Shown here piece after piece: positions 20,981-34,594 of a DNA stretch of 64,000 nucleotides. The notes under the pieces were generated by a model. That model saw only the letters and a list, made by a program, of their open reading frames with translations, searched no databases and was not told where the DNA came from. The number at the start of each line of letters is the position of its first letter. Position 1 is the first letter of the stretch. The stretch lies in contig NCSJ02000014.1 of assembly GCA_002812745.2 (NCBI GenBank), forward strand, positions 62,001-126,000, read 5' to 3'. The translations under genes and the position numbers were made by a program. Source of the DNA: Scytalidium lignicola. Its lineage: Eukaryota > Ascomycota > Leotiomycetes.

Positions 20981-23900
20981 CTATTCGACATTATTCAAAG
21001 CCTTCTCCACATCAAAATAATATAAACTTAACCTTGAACCCGCACCACAGTACTCTGTCGAGTTACCCGGACACTTGAATGAGCATTGCGAGTTGGAAAC
21101 ATTTGTTCCAGGGACTACGCCGGCATTGTTGTTGCCATTAATATTCAGCGTGTTTCCACACCAACATTCTCGACCATATTCAACACCTACGTAAGCATAG
21201 TTCCAGCAGGTTGACAGGCATTTTTCGATGGTCATTCCCGTGCCATCGTTAAGGATCTGGGATTTTAGAAGACGGCCTGATGAGGGCTCACTGTGACAAC
21301 TATAGTAGGTGAAGTTGACATTACCTGACGATATGACAGGTGTGATAGTGCCAGTAGGCTTGGACGTAGTTGTTGTCGTAGAGGTTGTAGTTGTAGTCTT
21401 GGATGTCGTGGTGGTAATGGTTGTCGGCAAACCAGTGGTTGTTGTTGTAATAGTGGTGGTCGGAGAGCTTGTTGTTGTTAGAGAACTAATAACAGTTGTC
21501 GTTGTGGTTGTTGTTAGAGAACTAGTACTAGTTGTCGTTGTGGCAGTTGTCGTCGTCGTTGTGGGCAAAACAGTAGTCGTAGTAGTCGTAGTAGTCCTAG
21601 TTGTTGTAGGTGAAGTGGTAGTCGTAGTTGTAGCCAACTCACTAGTTTCCGTGGTTGTTGACGAACTGCTGATCGTAGTTGCCGTCGTAGTTATAGTTGT
21701 AGTAGTTGTGGTTGGAACCGTTGTCGTTGTTGTAGTTGAAACCGTTGTCGTTGTTGTGGTTGGAACCGTTGTCGTTGTTGTAGTTGTCGTAGTTGCGGTT
21801 CCAGATGTAGGGGAGAGTATATACATCTCCAATCTATTACCAGCTCCGCAATATTCAAACTTATCTCCAGGGCAAATAAATTTGCAATCGGTGCTAGGAG
21901 CTAAGATAGAGCCTTGATTTATTACATTACCACAATAGCCTAGTTGATAAGTTAATATTAGATATTGCAAGTCAGAAGTTTAGGAAGCAAGAAACTCACA
22001 TTCTCCCCCGTATTCAACACCAAAGTACTTGAAGCTAGATGCGGAACAATAAGTCTCACATTCTTCTAAAGTCATACCCGGATAATCGAATAGAGCCTTA
22101 GCTCCATTAAGTGCTCGGACACCAGTTGCTTCAGTATAGCATCCCAGGAACGCATAGTCTCCAATTCTCTGCTTAATGGCAAGTGTAGCAGAAGGTGATG
22201 CTGAAGTGGACGTCGTGATCGTTGAAACTATTGACGATGATGATATAGTGGAGGAAAACGAGGCGGTGCTTGAAAATTCTTGTATAGAAGAGCTAGGTGA
22301 TGAAGAAGCGATGGTAGAGGTGGTAGAGGTGGTGGAGGTGGTGGAGATGGTGGATGAGTTAACTAAAGATGTACTCGTTGAAGTGAGAGGGCTTGTCGAC
22401 GAAACAGCCACTGACCCAGTACTCGAAGATAAGGATACCGTAGAAGATATTGTGCTATTAGTTATTCGAGCCGTGGTTGTGATAGCAGTAGTGGTTGTAG
22501 TTGTCGTTGTAGTTGTCGTTGTAGTTGTCGTTGTTGTTATCGTACTAGTTGTAGTCGTGGTTGAAGCAGCACTCAACCTGTACATCTGAAGCCTGCCTGC
22601 AGCACCACAATATTCAAGCTTATTTCCTGGGCATAGGAAACTGCAATCAGCCTGGTTCGTCGCAAGGACACTACCAACTCCTAGCGTATTTCCACAATAA
22701 CCTATGGATAGAGTTGTCAGCCGAATCAATCTCAGAAGAAATTATAGGAGAAATGGAAAGACAGAAATTATAAACGTACATTCCCGACCATACTCAACTC
22801 CAAAGTACGAATACGCGCCGCAAAATGCTGCACATGATTCCAAGGTCATAGTATCTGCTGCATAAGACGAACTTCCCAAAGCACGACCAGTTGTGGCCTC
22901 GGTATAGCATCCTAAGAAATCATACCCAGCAACCACTTCCTTATTTCCTGGAATTGAGACTGAGCTCTGATCATCGATCTCATATACATTGAGTCTGCTT
23001 CCTGCACCACAGTATTCTGAGGAATTCCCCTTGCAAACCATATTGCAGTCGCCAATACTGGCAGGCACAGAGCCAGCACCAAACATATTACCACACCAAC
23101 ATTCTCCACCATACTCAACTCCTGCGTAGGCGTATGACGAGCAGGCATCAACACACCCTTTAACACTGCCAGCTGGATTGGCTTTCCCATTAGCCAGAGC
23201 TCTGCCATTTGTGCCTTCGGTATAGCAACCTAAGCTGTGATATCCATCGATACCGGGGTTAGTAACAGGGCTGCCTGCAGGTGGGGTTGTACCGCCGCCT
23301 CCGTTATTACCATCATCTCCGCCATCAGGGGGAGTATATGTCCCCCCATTCGAGAATAGTGAAATATAGGCACCGCCTTCCCCAGTACCAACACCATTTC
23401 CACCACAAACTTCAAGGATATTTCCACGACATGGGTAATTGCAATTACCGTCGTCGACCTGCAGCGTTGGTACAGTTGGCCCACCCCAACACTCGACGTT
23501 ATATTGAGTTCCGCAGTATATATATCCAGCCTTCGCACATGCAGCTATACACATCTCGTTAGTATTATTCACATTCGAATAGAGCTGATGAGCTAATTGT
23601 CTGCCAGGGTTGTTCTCTTTAAAACAGCCAACATAACGATAGATACCAAGCCCAGCATCGTCTAGAGGAGGTGCTTGCTCTGAGACAGCGCCACACTCAA
23701 ATTGTATATATTGCTTCCCAAAGTTGGGATCATTCACATTCATAGTCCATTGTGCGTAGCCAATATATGGATCAGTATTAATCTGCTCTTTTGGTACGGA
23801 GCAATAGAGTGTTGCAGTGGCGTTCTGGCCTGGTGCGAGGAGTGTACCCTCTGCAAGGTCGATCTGGTTGCTTGCCCCAATGATACTTCTTACTCCAAAT

Positions 23901-26543
23901 GGTGGCTTAGAGACTGTCAGAGAGAGACTGACACTACCCAGCGGGGCAACATTTGTCACGCGAAGCTTGAGGAAACGGGTTGTGTTCTCAGTAACATTGC
24001 CAAAGGTGAAGTTATTCGCTGCATTATATGGCACCCAGCCGGAGCCATCTGGTGTCTGAAATTCAATGAGAGCGGTTGGTGCATCACCTGATGTACCGAC
24101 CACGTCGAAGATCTTGTTGCCACCATCTGAGTTAACTTGAAGGTAGACAGCATAGTTACCAGAGGTAGGCGCATCGAAGTTGATAGTGACGGTGACTTCA
24201 GAGTTTCCAGGAATAACAGTTGGAAGACCAATAAAAGTAAATGGTCCAACTTGTGGTCCTCCTGCTGTTATATTCGCATCAATAAATGGCCCATCCTCAC
24301 TGACTTGGGAGAAGAAGGTGTTAGAAATAGTCAAATCCGCATTCCCAAGGTTAGTAAAAATCACAGATTGGTTGGTACCGCCGATTTGTTCGCCAGTAAC
24401 GACTCCTTCAAATGCCACTGTAACGGGGCTGATGGAGAGGAGAGGACTGATGCTTTGCCCCGTCCCCCGAAGACTGACAGGAGATGTGGTACTATAACCA
24501 GCGACCGCGTTGGTGGTTGTGATTAATACATCGGATGACAAAGGCCCAACTGTTTGAGGGTTGAAGTAAGCATTGAAAGTAAAGTCAGTTCCAGCCGCCA
24601 CAATTAATGGTACAGTTGGAACATTGGTAATATTAAAGTTGGCATTCCCGGATAATGCAATGGAATTGACAGTGACGCCAACAAGTGCTTTACACTGAAT
24701 CGTCACCTCTGCGGTTTTTTCATTCAAATTGGAGGTACCGAAGTTGTATGGCGATGTGCACGTAATAGGTAAGTTGACTGGGGCTCCAAATCCATAAAAG
24801 TATCCCTGAGTTGTCCCCATGTAAACTCGTCCGTCTCCGAATACCGGTCTGGTAAATTTAGTGGTGCCAGGGACGTTGAAGGCATTGATCATTTTCATTA
24901 ACCCATTCTCCGGAATGGCATTATAGATACGTAGATTATAACCTTCAACATCACTCACCCAAACGAGACCGGTGCCTGGTTCACCATTAAGGGAGGTGAC
25001 AGTTCCATGGCCGACTCCGAGGATATAGGCATTCTTGGTTGGGCTGTCAGCAACTTTCGTGAATAAAGGCACCCCATTGTTACAAGAGAACTTGAAGACG
25101 TGAGTAGGATATTGGATAACTATACACCATGTTATTAGCACCATCAAAAGGAAATTTCTACAGAGCTTTTCCTACCGTTGATATAGATGTATCCCCCTTC
25201 AAGAGGATAAACACCGGCTCCTGCATAAACAGAGTTTTCATTTTGATAAACTTGGATAACGGCATCCAGCTTATTAGGTCCGTTCTGGTATCCACCGAGG
25301 TCATCCAGATTCAACCAGTAGGTTTTGCCGCTCTTCCCTGTGATAACGCCAATGCGTCTGCATTCACCACAGGAAAATTCGCTAGGTAATAACTCCAGGG
25401 GACTAGTACCGAGATCTCGATCGGCGCCATCTAACTGCGTCTTCTCCCACGGCATGAAGAAATCGACGACTGAAAGGCTGCCATCATCGCCAATTGTCAT
25501 GTGCACAGCAGCTTCCTCAAGAGAAGTTGGCGGGTTACGGCCATTGACAGGAATACCATCAAGTTGGGAAGCATATCCATTTCCAGTCCCAAAGAATATG
25601 GATCCGGCATTATCAGATGCGAGTCCACCACCAGACATCCAGACACCACCTCCGGGAGTAGTATTAGGTACACCTGCTCCTTCCATTGCCATTCGCTCTA
25701 CAGTTGCACCAGTAGTTTTATCCCACCCCATGACCCAGCCGGTGAAATTATACTGAACACAATGCGACGCAAAGCCGGCATAGATGTACTGGCCCGTATG
25801 AAGGAGAGCAGGGCGCTGGTGATGAATACCACCATTGAAACTTCGAATCGGGTTGTTCCGTGCAACGGTTCCCTCGAGATCAACTGGGAAATTTGGTCGT
25901 TCAGACAGATCCACAGTGCTAATAGCATGGACATAGTATCGGCCATTCGGTTTTCCCTGCGGCCCATTTCCTCCATTTTGGTCAACATAGGTTTTTGCTG
26001 TGAGATACCAGGTATCAGTCTCAGGATCGATGACACCAGTAGCCGTAATTCCTACGTGAGGGTTAATATCGACACAACCATTAAGATCCGCGGTCAGGAA
26101 CGGTATGTGTAAATTCCTTGAAAGAACTATTGCGCCTGTTTTTGCGTCTAGCTTATACACGTTGTTCTGTGTTGTTGCCAGATAGACATACTGAATACCG
26201 TCGGAGCCAGTATAAACCAAAGGTTGAGAGAAGACTTGTTCGACAGCGCCATTATAATTGCCAGGGAGCTTTGTCTTGAAGAGCTGACCGAATTGAGCAC
26301 TTCCCACTATCGAGGGGTCCATATTATGATTACTAATAGAGAATACACGTTAGCCATGCTTATAAAGAGCGCTATATTTCCACCAGGGAAGAAGCGGCAG
26401 GAAACCCACGTTTGATAACCTGATCTACTATTATCACCACCCCATGTTATCGTATCTGTTGACGCAATAGCCGCGACATTGGTACAGAAAAGAGATATTA
26501 ATAAAGTAAAAAGTACGACTGGAGACATGATGAAAGCCATCAT
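20981..26543 (-). CDS. secreted beta-propeller protein with five WSC domains
   Basis: Very large cell-surface/secreted protein of 1,763 residues in five exons: 26543-26410, 26332-25176, 25119-22780, 22701-22000, 21939-20981. Order: signal peptide (MSPVVLFTLLISLFCTNVAA), PQQ-like repeat beta-propeller (about 30-590), Ig-like choice-of-anchor D/ASH-type repeats (about 600-900), then WSC domains at about 920, 1055, 1160, 1390 and 1655, each with GC(Y/F).E..GR.L and ending CG.GNRL-like. WSC domains bind polysaccharide, so a wall or extracellular carbohydrate role is likely. Thr-rich, mucin-like linkers follow domains 3 and 4 and are encoded by trinucleotide-biased DNA (21437-21810, 22455-22560). 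Introns 3 and 4 split the same Cys codon (EC|YCGN) in WSC 3 and 4. No C-terminal TM or GPI signal is evident. Confidence 0.88.
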
Positions 26544-28287
26544 GCCTCAATAGAAAGGCGGGTACTTTCAAATTCCCCCAAGTCAACGGCCTGGTAATAA
26601 GTGTTCAACGATTGAAAAGGCCGAAAGAATTGCGCAAAATAAAAGGGTTTAACCCGTTAGAATTAAAAGGAAAACGAATGGATGAGATTATTCACAATGC
26701 ATACAGTACAACATGTACATACAGATGAGGATCTCAAAGGATGAAGACAATCATACTTGCGGTAACCTCGGATGGTTATAATACACTCCGGTTCAAGTCC
26801 ACTTGGACTAGATCAGATCAGAGAGCCTTTTTCTGCACATCTTGCAATCAATACTCTTGGCCATACTTGGCATCATCGTCAGTTCAGCAGGGACGTCTAG
26901 ATTCGGAGAAGCCCAAGAACAGCGCTGCGGCGACGGCAACAGCACGCAGCCAACAACCACTACCAAGACGTCTAGGAAGGACCATTCTCGCCTTCCGACC
27001 TCGGCATAGTTCCTGCCCTGATCCTCCGCGAGGCCCACGAGCAGAATCTGCAGTGCATCTGTGGATGTGGCTGACAATGCCCAGCAATGTGGTGAGATTT
27101 TGCCAGGTATGCAGGTACGCAGCAGGGGCGCAATTTATCCCGAGATGGATGACTAACACGATGATTACTAATTTCTCCACACACCATCTGAAGAATATCG
27201 AACTTCGCCCCCGTACCGTCTTCATACTCGTATCTGTACAGATGTGTAAAATACCATGTTCAAGCAGACCAGCTAATAAATGGACTAATACCAAATATAC
27301 AGCCTAACACAACAAACTAACTCAGCTGGAAACAATAACCTGCTTGCCAAGGGCCTAGACGAGGAAGGGGTTGAAAACTCGACGTATCCACACGATAAAT
27401 CAATAAACTACCACTACCCGAAAAATCCTCAAACTCTCTTCAAAGCCAAGCTTAGGAATAAAAAAATAAACCCAAAATAAGTCTCAGTCAACACAAGACT
27501 GTTATCATGTGTCTTGCAGGGACTAGATACCTAGAAAGAGTCTAGTATTGTACGTTAATCCCGGCATGGATAAAAAAATTGAGCCCAGTTGTGTCTAGAT
27601 TTTCTTGGAATTTCCTAAACGAGAAGTGTCAGGTACCAAGTGGCGAGCGGAACTATAGAGCGGACTTGGACTTAGAGGGACTTGGCGGACTTGGCGGAGC
27701 AGGCGGACTCCGCTGTAAGTGTTTGAAACTATTGAGACAAGACCACGCGTGGCTACATGGTTGGAAGAGAAATCTCCCGTATGGCAATGTTCTAAGGAAA
27801 ATCTCGTAGTGTTGTTTTGAACTCTCTTCCATTCTGCACTTCCAAGCTTCACTCAGCTCTCCCCTTTTCTTGTCAAATCTCCACTAACTTGTAGAAATAG
27901 CTTCNTTTTTTTATGTTTAAGTTAGGCTATTGATAATACACGGCAGCATCGCCAATCTAGGCGGAATTCCTGCCAAGATTTGAGTTGGGTTGTGTGTGAG
28001 TAATACGAATACAATAGCGCGGCTCAGTAATTGCGGCTCTTTTGTTGCCGCGACAAGTCAGTTCTTCATGACGGCCGTCATATATCATCACCGACTTCAG
28101 CCCCAATGCAAATTGCCCTAGGTCTAGACCTTTCAAACGCCAGGCCCCTGACAGGGCAAATTCCAAAAACCCCATTCCGCCTCATACATACAATACATAC
28201 CATCCTTTTTCTATCACCAAAAAGTAACGAGAAAATAAGTACTAGAGAACCACCATCGTAAATCATTCCAGGAAATAAACATTGACT
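26544..28287. other. intergenic, no supported gene
   Basis: 1.7 kb between the WSC gene start and the 3' end of the Zn2Cys6 gene. Overlapping short frames at 26741-27307 on both strands lack exon logic or family resemblance. N at 27905. Confidence 0.4.
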
Positions 28288-31227
28288 TCATTGCTTTCCG
28301 TCATTATTTGCAGGCCAACCGGCCTGTTCTAGTATAGCTGTGATGTCTTCTTCTCGAAGCTGGGGCGAAATATCTGAGAACGCAGCCGATCCAGGGATTT
28401 CGCCTTGAACGGCCGTTATCGCCGACCACCCGATGTCCACATTGTAAGCACTTGTGTCTTCTTGGAACATTCCATATAGACCTGCTGTACCTCGATCATG
28501 GCTGGTATCACTAACTGTTTCACGATAGGGAAACTCCCTCCGAGTTGAGTTATTCGCAAACTCCATGTCATTCGTCACGTCCATGATAGGCGTGTCAAGA
28601 ACTTCGGTGCTAAAGTTAGAAGTGGATGGAATAGGAAGATTGAAAGTTGTTGCAAAAAGTCGANTTTTGTAGATCCAGTGGTGAAGATTGAATGTTCGCC
28701 ATAGTCTGCGCCGCATACGGGTCTACAAACCTGCTACGCTCTCGCGTGGTCGATTGCATCGTCTGATTACCGGTATTTATGGTATTTATGGTATTTATGG
28801 TATTCACAGAACTACCGGAGCTATCATCCGGGCTGCTACTAGTGGTATCTTCCGGCCAAATTCCTGCCATTCTCAGAGGGTGGATAGAGCGTCTGGTGTC
28901 ATCTTTTGGCGTTTTAGCTGATATAGCTAGGTCCCTAGCAAACACGCTAGTGCTCCACGAACAACCCGTAGGCTCATGCACATCTCCAGTAATGATCCCT
29001 TCAGGCAATACTCCACGAAGAACACGCATATGTGGTTTAGGAACATTGCCTTCCCTCAAATTAGTTTGGAGACGGATGCCACTAGCTTCAAGGTCAAATT
29101 CTAGTTGAGCAAGGAAGTGCTGTGCGATGACGTGGCTCTTGCCCATAGCTTTCATGGCAGATAAGAGGAAGTCTACATTGCTCTTGCTCTGTGGTCGGCT
29201 GTGGGTTGACACTTCGTCTTGTATAAAGACACCAGATGCAACGTAGAGACAGAAGCCAAGCCATGAAGGCATCTGCAAAAGAGTTAGTATCTCAAAAATA
29301 TATACAACATACATTTGCATTACTCACTTCAACAGCATTCAGGTGGGTCACAAGCCGCATGATGTTCGTGATTTCTTCAGCAGCCATAAGATTTCGTTCT
29401 TGACATTGCCTGATGAATTTTGAATCAAGGTTATGTTTCTGGGCCGCCAATACCGCAGCTTGGTGAAGACATATCGTAGACGTGTGAATGTTCATGTTAA
29501 GGAACACGACATTCATATCTCGTATGCCTTGAGGGAGCCTTAAATGTTCGGGAATAAACATAAAGGTATTAGATAGCACATTATCCATTCTTCTATGCCG
29601 TTTCCAAAATTCCCCCCTTACCAAATCCTCTGGATGTTCGTCTGGCCCCGTTCGTTGCAAATGAAGGAAGTTGTGGCCAAAGAGACAGGCAGACAGAATT
29701 ACCCCGGCATATGGCGAGAGTGCGGAAGCGCCTTCAGGAGTAAGTGCCTCTGCGAGAGAAGGAGTCTTCTCCTCAATGCCATTTTCGAAGGCTTGCTCGG
29801 ATGCTGGTAAATTGGTGTGTATCTAGAGACAGTTCAGTTTCTGGGGTGGTTAATCGTAGGCTTTTAACTTACTCCTGATTCATCGATAAGCATAGGCCAC
29901 CCTGTACCGGAGCTTGCCCATCTATATAATGTCAGAGGTGCATCAATAATAAAAACCACCAAGAAAAGGAGAACTTAAACACACCTGTCTCCATAGAACG
30001 CAGACCAGAATGCTCGTCTACGTTCCTCCTTATCAATCCAGTCCCGTGGTGGAGGAACCATAGTCTTATAATTAGGATAATCGCTATCAAGATTATGTAA
30101 TCCAAGCATCTGGGAAAGCCGAGTACATCTCCCAGTACTCATCCACGCTCGCGCGAAATATGTTTGCTTAGCTTCGTAGTTTGCAATAATATGCCACGCC
30201 TGAACATATCGAACAGAGGTGTATAACTCTCCACCCCCCTAGTGCAAAGTAAGACTATATTCCAGGCATTAGAAGACAAGAGATGTTCTTACCTTCATTT
30301 CAGTAGCTTCAAGATACTTCCGTGCTCGCTCATAGAAGATGCGATGGTAATTTGAGTACTTGTCAGAGATCATTGCGGCAGTGGCTAACACAGCATACTG
30401 TAGGCAAACTGGAGGTCTCATGCTTGGTGGAAGCTTTAAGGCGCAAAGGTATCGACTCTTGTGAATGATAGGGGCTGAAAGATGAGAATGTGCAAAGTAT
30501 ATTTGGTTTCTATGATCTGTCAAATGCCAAATTTCAATTAGTTTTTATGTCAGATTGAAACCTACAGTTCTTCAAACATCTCTACTGGAGGCAGTGGTTC
30601 TTCAACTCCCAAACTCGTTAGCTCCTGGCTGTAGATGTCTTGGAATGGGTGGGTCGGTCCGTAGGCATGGATATTGAAAGGCGGCAGCGGCGAATTATCT
30701 GCAAGATTTAAAGGATCGATAGTTTGGTTATTCTCAATCTCAAAATCCATTGACACGGTATTTAATCCAGGAGGTGGTTGTGAAGCCTGCGCGGCAGAGC
30801 TCACCCCTCGGTCCTTTCTCTTGTTGACCTCAGAGACAAGCTTCGTCTCAACTTGTGCTATATCAAATTGCGTAAGTTTCTGCTTGCCAGCAAATCGTAG
30901 GACCTTCTGCGAACCTAATCTAGCCTCCAATTCCCGCATATTCCGCCGCTTCGACCCAACATTCCTCTTCCGCTCTGGATATTCGCATGGCTGTTTTGCA
31001 CGTAGGCATGTTGCACACGACGGCTTGACTCGATCGCATTTCAGCTTTCTTTTTCGGCAGTTGACACAGGAGATTGTTTTGTCTGTTTTATCCGGAGCTC
31101 CTCCAGCTGATCCACCATTGCTACTACTGTCGACCGCGGGGGAGGGTCGAACCCCAAGGCTATCTGCAAGGTTCGTAGACGTGGCGAGCGGATCTTCGGC
31201 TGCATTGCTGTCAGACAGTGTCGACAT
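28288..31227 (-). CDS. Zn2Cys6 transcription factor with fungal-specific domain
   Basis: Nuclear DNA-binding regulator of 886 residues in six exons: 31227-30566, 30509-30293, 30238-29985, 29921-29873, 29822-29328, 29272-28288. The binuclear zinc cluster is at C54, C57, C64, C71, C74 and C81 (CX2CX6CX6CX2CX6C), followed by a basic linker. The fungal_trans middle homology region spans about residues 220-600 (AWMSTGRCTRLSQMLGL, PPPRDWIDKEERRRAFWSAF, RWASSGTGWPMLIDE). The N at 28664 shifts the frame; omitting it joins the C-terminal 125 codons and makes the exon sum divisible by three. A 9-bp repeat (28772-28805) encodes NTINTINTINT. Target genes unknown; it lies upstream in genome order from, and on the same strand as, the oxalate decarboxylase. 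Confidence 0.88.
28772..28805. repeat. in-frame 9-bp tandem repeat
   Basis: About three and a half units of GGTATTTAT (plus strand) inside the Zn2Cys6 gene, encoding Asn-Thr-Ile repeats. Confidence 0.85.
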
Positions 31228-31729
31228 AGCAAAATTCCTCCTCCAAGCAGAGAACGGTTAAATGATTCAGCAAAAAAAAACTCCAGGCAACTGGAATCCT
31301 GAAGTAATTGATTTGACGTAGGCATCTCAATTGTTTAAGTCCATGGGGTTAATATCGGCATAACATTAACCCGGGACAGCTCTTCCGAAATGACAAGTGC
31401 CAAGCTTTATTATCAGACCTCAGCCTTGCGCTAGTGCTAACATCAAAAGCCGGAGTTAATGCAGACCTGGGCGGAAATATGGTGAGATTAATAACCAATT
31501 AATAATACGAATATGGGCAGCCATCACATGGAAATGGAAATAGCAATAGTCCAAAATTTGGGTAAATGGCATCCTATTCAAGCTACCGGACGAACCAACC
31601 TACGCCAACATAAATCGTCATCATAGACCTAACTGCAAGATTGACGGAGTGAAGACTCCGAACTTGAAAAGATGGAAATACATAGAAGCGAATACACCGT
31701 TTGACTAATTCTCCACTAGTTTATTGGCA
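31228..31729. other. promoter region of the 28.3-31.2 kb regulator
   Basis: 500 bp between the regulator's start and the 3' end of the oxalate decarboxylase gene; no gene seen. Confidence 0.5.
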
Positions 31730-33289
31730 TCATGGCTTCGCATCTCCAAGAACAATATATTGCTTCTCCTTCTTGAATTGAGACACTGTCTCTGCCGTGA
31801 GATTCAAAGTGTCCATTACAATTTGCGCTGGCGTTAACCCGACCCACTGCCCAACAGAGATGTCTATTCCGAATAATTAGCATCCTCTCTGCCAAAGGTT
31901 AAGTCAAGGCGATTTCTTACCAGAGAAATGGTCAGCCTGTAGGACCTCAATGAAGATAACATCATCTTCTCCAATATTCTCAACATAGTGCGTCATTCCC
32001 TTCTGGATATAACCAGTGTCTCCAGCATGGTAATCGAAGGTCCTAGCATTTGCCTGAGCAGCATAGATACCAATTCGAGCACTTCCAGCAACGAAGAAGT
32101 TCCACTCATCACTTGTCGTATGCCAATGGATCTCACGAATTGCACCAGGCTTGATGGTCACTATAGCTGCAGAAAACCCAGACGCCGCAGGGAAAACGCC
32201 GGGATCAATAATTTTAACAGTGCCACCAGGTGTCTCATGTGTATTAGGAGCTTTGGACGCATGGTAGGTGTACGAGTTGTCCAGGGAAACAAGACCCGCC
32301 GAGCCAGTAATATTCTGTTTCTCGATGTCAACTGGCGCTGCTGTTCCTGGGAAGATGAATAGCTCGCCAGGGGGGATATTCTGGAACGCTGACTCGGGCA
32401 CTTGGAGATCTTTTGACAGTACTGATAACTAAACACAGATTAGACTCGTTTGCCTTTGTAATTGATATGAACTAACTCACTGGATTAAAGGCGAATACTT
32501 CCGATGCAAGGAATGTATTGTCCTCGGAGAAGCTGCCATCGTCAAAGACGAGAAGGAACTCAACACCGTCACCGAGACCCTGAAGAGAATGAGGAACACC
32601 ACTGATTCTTATTAATTTCACAATCCACAATGGCTAAGAGACTAGAAGTTCTTTACTTACGATGGGAAGAACCATACATCCCCTGCCTCTAGGTCATCAA
32701 CAAAGGTCTCTCCATTCTCGTTGACGGCTTGGACTCTCACGGTCCCATTCAGGACGTAAGACCATTCGGCAGCTTTATGCCAATGGAGTTCTCTATATGC
32801 ACCAGGTTCTAATCTCATGTCAACCCCAGCCATGTCTACGGCAACTGGGATATTATCGATATTCTGCTGTCTGGACCACCCAGCTCGGTTGAGACCCAAT
32901 TTCATGTGAGACAGTCCTAGTGGCCACTGCGCGTTGTCAACACTGCCATGATCAGTCCCAGGCGGAGCAAGTTTATCTGGATTCAAAAGATCGTATTCTT
33001 CTGTTCGTGGTCCCGGATCAGTACCACCTTTGGTACCACGAATTGGCTGTGGGTTCTTGATGTTATTGAAATTCAGAGAAGCCCCAATTTTGGCATTGTC
33101 TGTTTGACCTGGTGCGAAAGCATAATCTATCTTGTCCGTATCTTGATTATTCAACACATTGGCAGGATTGTATCCTAGGAGCGAAGGTTGTGAAGGAGCA
33201 TCTTGTGTAGTCGGTGTCCCAGTAGGCGCTGCAGCAACCAATTGCTGAAGCAAAAGTACTAAAAGCCCTCCTAGGTGTACCGGAGCCAT
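31730..33289 (-). CDS. oxalate decarboxylase (bicupin), secreted
   Basis: Mn-dependent enzyme converting oxalate to formate and CO2, outside the cell or in the wall. 463 residues in four exons: 33289-32661, 32601-32481, 32428-31921, 31863-31730. A signal peptide (LLVLLLQQLVAAAP) precedes two cupin domains. The first metal site is H169-W-H171...E175 with a later His in FPSGVPHSL. The second is H351-W-H353...E358 with H397 in GMTHYVENIG. Both domains keep all four ligands, so both sites should bind metal. The length matches fungal OxdC enzymes. The gene sits between two Zn2Cys6 regulators on the same strand. Confidence 0.93.
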
Positions 33290-34594
33290 TTTAAAGATTG
33301 TATAAAGGCTGTGACGACGGTCCAGGTACTGTCAGAAAAAGTTGGCAGAGCTACCTCAAAACTCAATTGCGGATGTTTGCCATCATTATATACACCTTTA
33401 GCTCCGCTGCCTGCTACCAACGGCCCCTGGTTCACCACTCATCCAAATATAATTCCGCAGATAACTTGGAGGAAATTCGGAGATGACAATGACCTCATGG
33501 TTGTATAAGACCTCTCACAAAGTGGTCGGCCCGAAGCTAACCCTACAGCAGCTCAAGGGTAGCTATTGAGGGTATTCCTAGATCCCAGGTGCATGACAGG
33601 CAGTCCATCCAAACATATTCAAGATTCAGAAGCTAAACACGACCATCCTCCTCACCGTCCATTAGAAATATAATAGCAACTGGGCTATGTTCGGAGGAAG
33701 TTCGGTGGTGCATAGCTATAAACTGTCTGTATAGCTCGGAATGCAAACACCCTTTCTGCACGCTGCGGGGTAACACACACCAGGAGTGCAACAGAATATA
33801 CGCTGTCCTTGCATGCACTAAGATCATACAAAAGTGTAATCAAGGTAAGATCGATGATATGTTAGGTTGTGTCGAATTTCGTAGAGGGTTCGTGACGGCC
33901 GAGGTAGAAAATAAACCTTGGGGGTTAGGATAAAAGTCGCCCAGTGTTGGGGCCGACAGTGCCGCTCGAGCTTGGAATAAACGTAATAACTGCAAGGAAG
34001 CAAATTTCAGGACCTGGGACCTGGGAAGCATCCACCATGGGATATTACCGCGGTTTCTATTAATGGCGCAGGTCCACGGCGCGAGACACGCGGTCCCTGG
34101 GCTGGGTTGTGTTTTTGTGATGCGATGCGATGGATAAACCTGCATGACCCTGGAGCCAGGGGTAGAGGACCAATAACCCCGCAATCTGCCTAGGCCCCGC
34201 AGCTGCAAGAATAAGCATCACCGCTGGCAGGCGCCGTCTTTTTCAAGTGGCCAGTGCATCCACCAGAATTAATCGTATCCCATACAGTAGCAGTCGGACT
34301 TGTCGGTACAACATTCCCAGTGTGGCGTTTTCAGTGGGTGACGTTGCCAACCTTGCTTGTCTGTCCTTGGCTTCTCCTGCGAGAAATCTTCTCTTCACAC
34401 TATGGACTTGGCTACTAGCCCTACTTCGGCAGTTTGCCCGACTCAGCGAATAAAGCTAGCAGCGTGATCACGGTGACGGCTGTACACAAGCTCGCAATCG
34501 CATTTGCATTGAACGCCGACTCCAGACCTCACTCTGTAACCCCAAGAAGCATGTACAGGTTCGATCTGCCGGTCTCCAACAAAGGAGCTTTGAG
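33290..34594. other. oxalate decarboxylase upstream region
   Basis: 1.3 kb without a supported gene; short frames on both strands show no family resemblance. Likely holds the oxdC promoter and the 3' flank of the next regulator. Confidence 0.5.
33388..33393 (-). promoter_or_regulatory. putative TATA box of oxalate decarboxylase
   Basis: TATATAATG on the minus strand about 100 bp upstream of the ATG at 33289; position is plausible for a fungal TATA element, untested. Confidence 0.35.

Noticed and set aside
21309..21917. Long plus-strand frame rich in Val, opposite the WSC gene
   Set aside because: Antisense shadow of the Thr-rich trinucleotide repeats in the WSC linkers; no independent coding signs.
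22176..22589. Acidic plus-strand frame within the WSC gene
   Set aside because: Same cause: complement of Ser/Thr-rich coding sequence.
26785..26805. GGTTCAAGTCC, tRNA B-box-like
   Set aside because: No matching A-box at the right distance and no acceptor stem pairing.
26741..27307. Overlapping frames on both strands
   Set aside because: No family resemblance, no splice-consistent extension, opposite frames of similar length; treated as chance.
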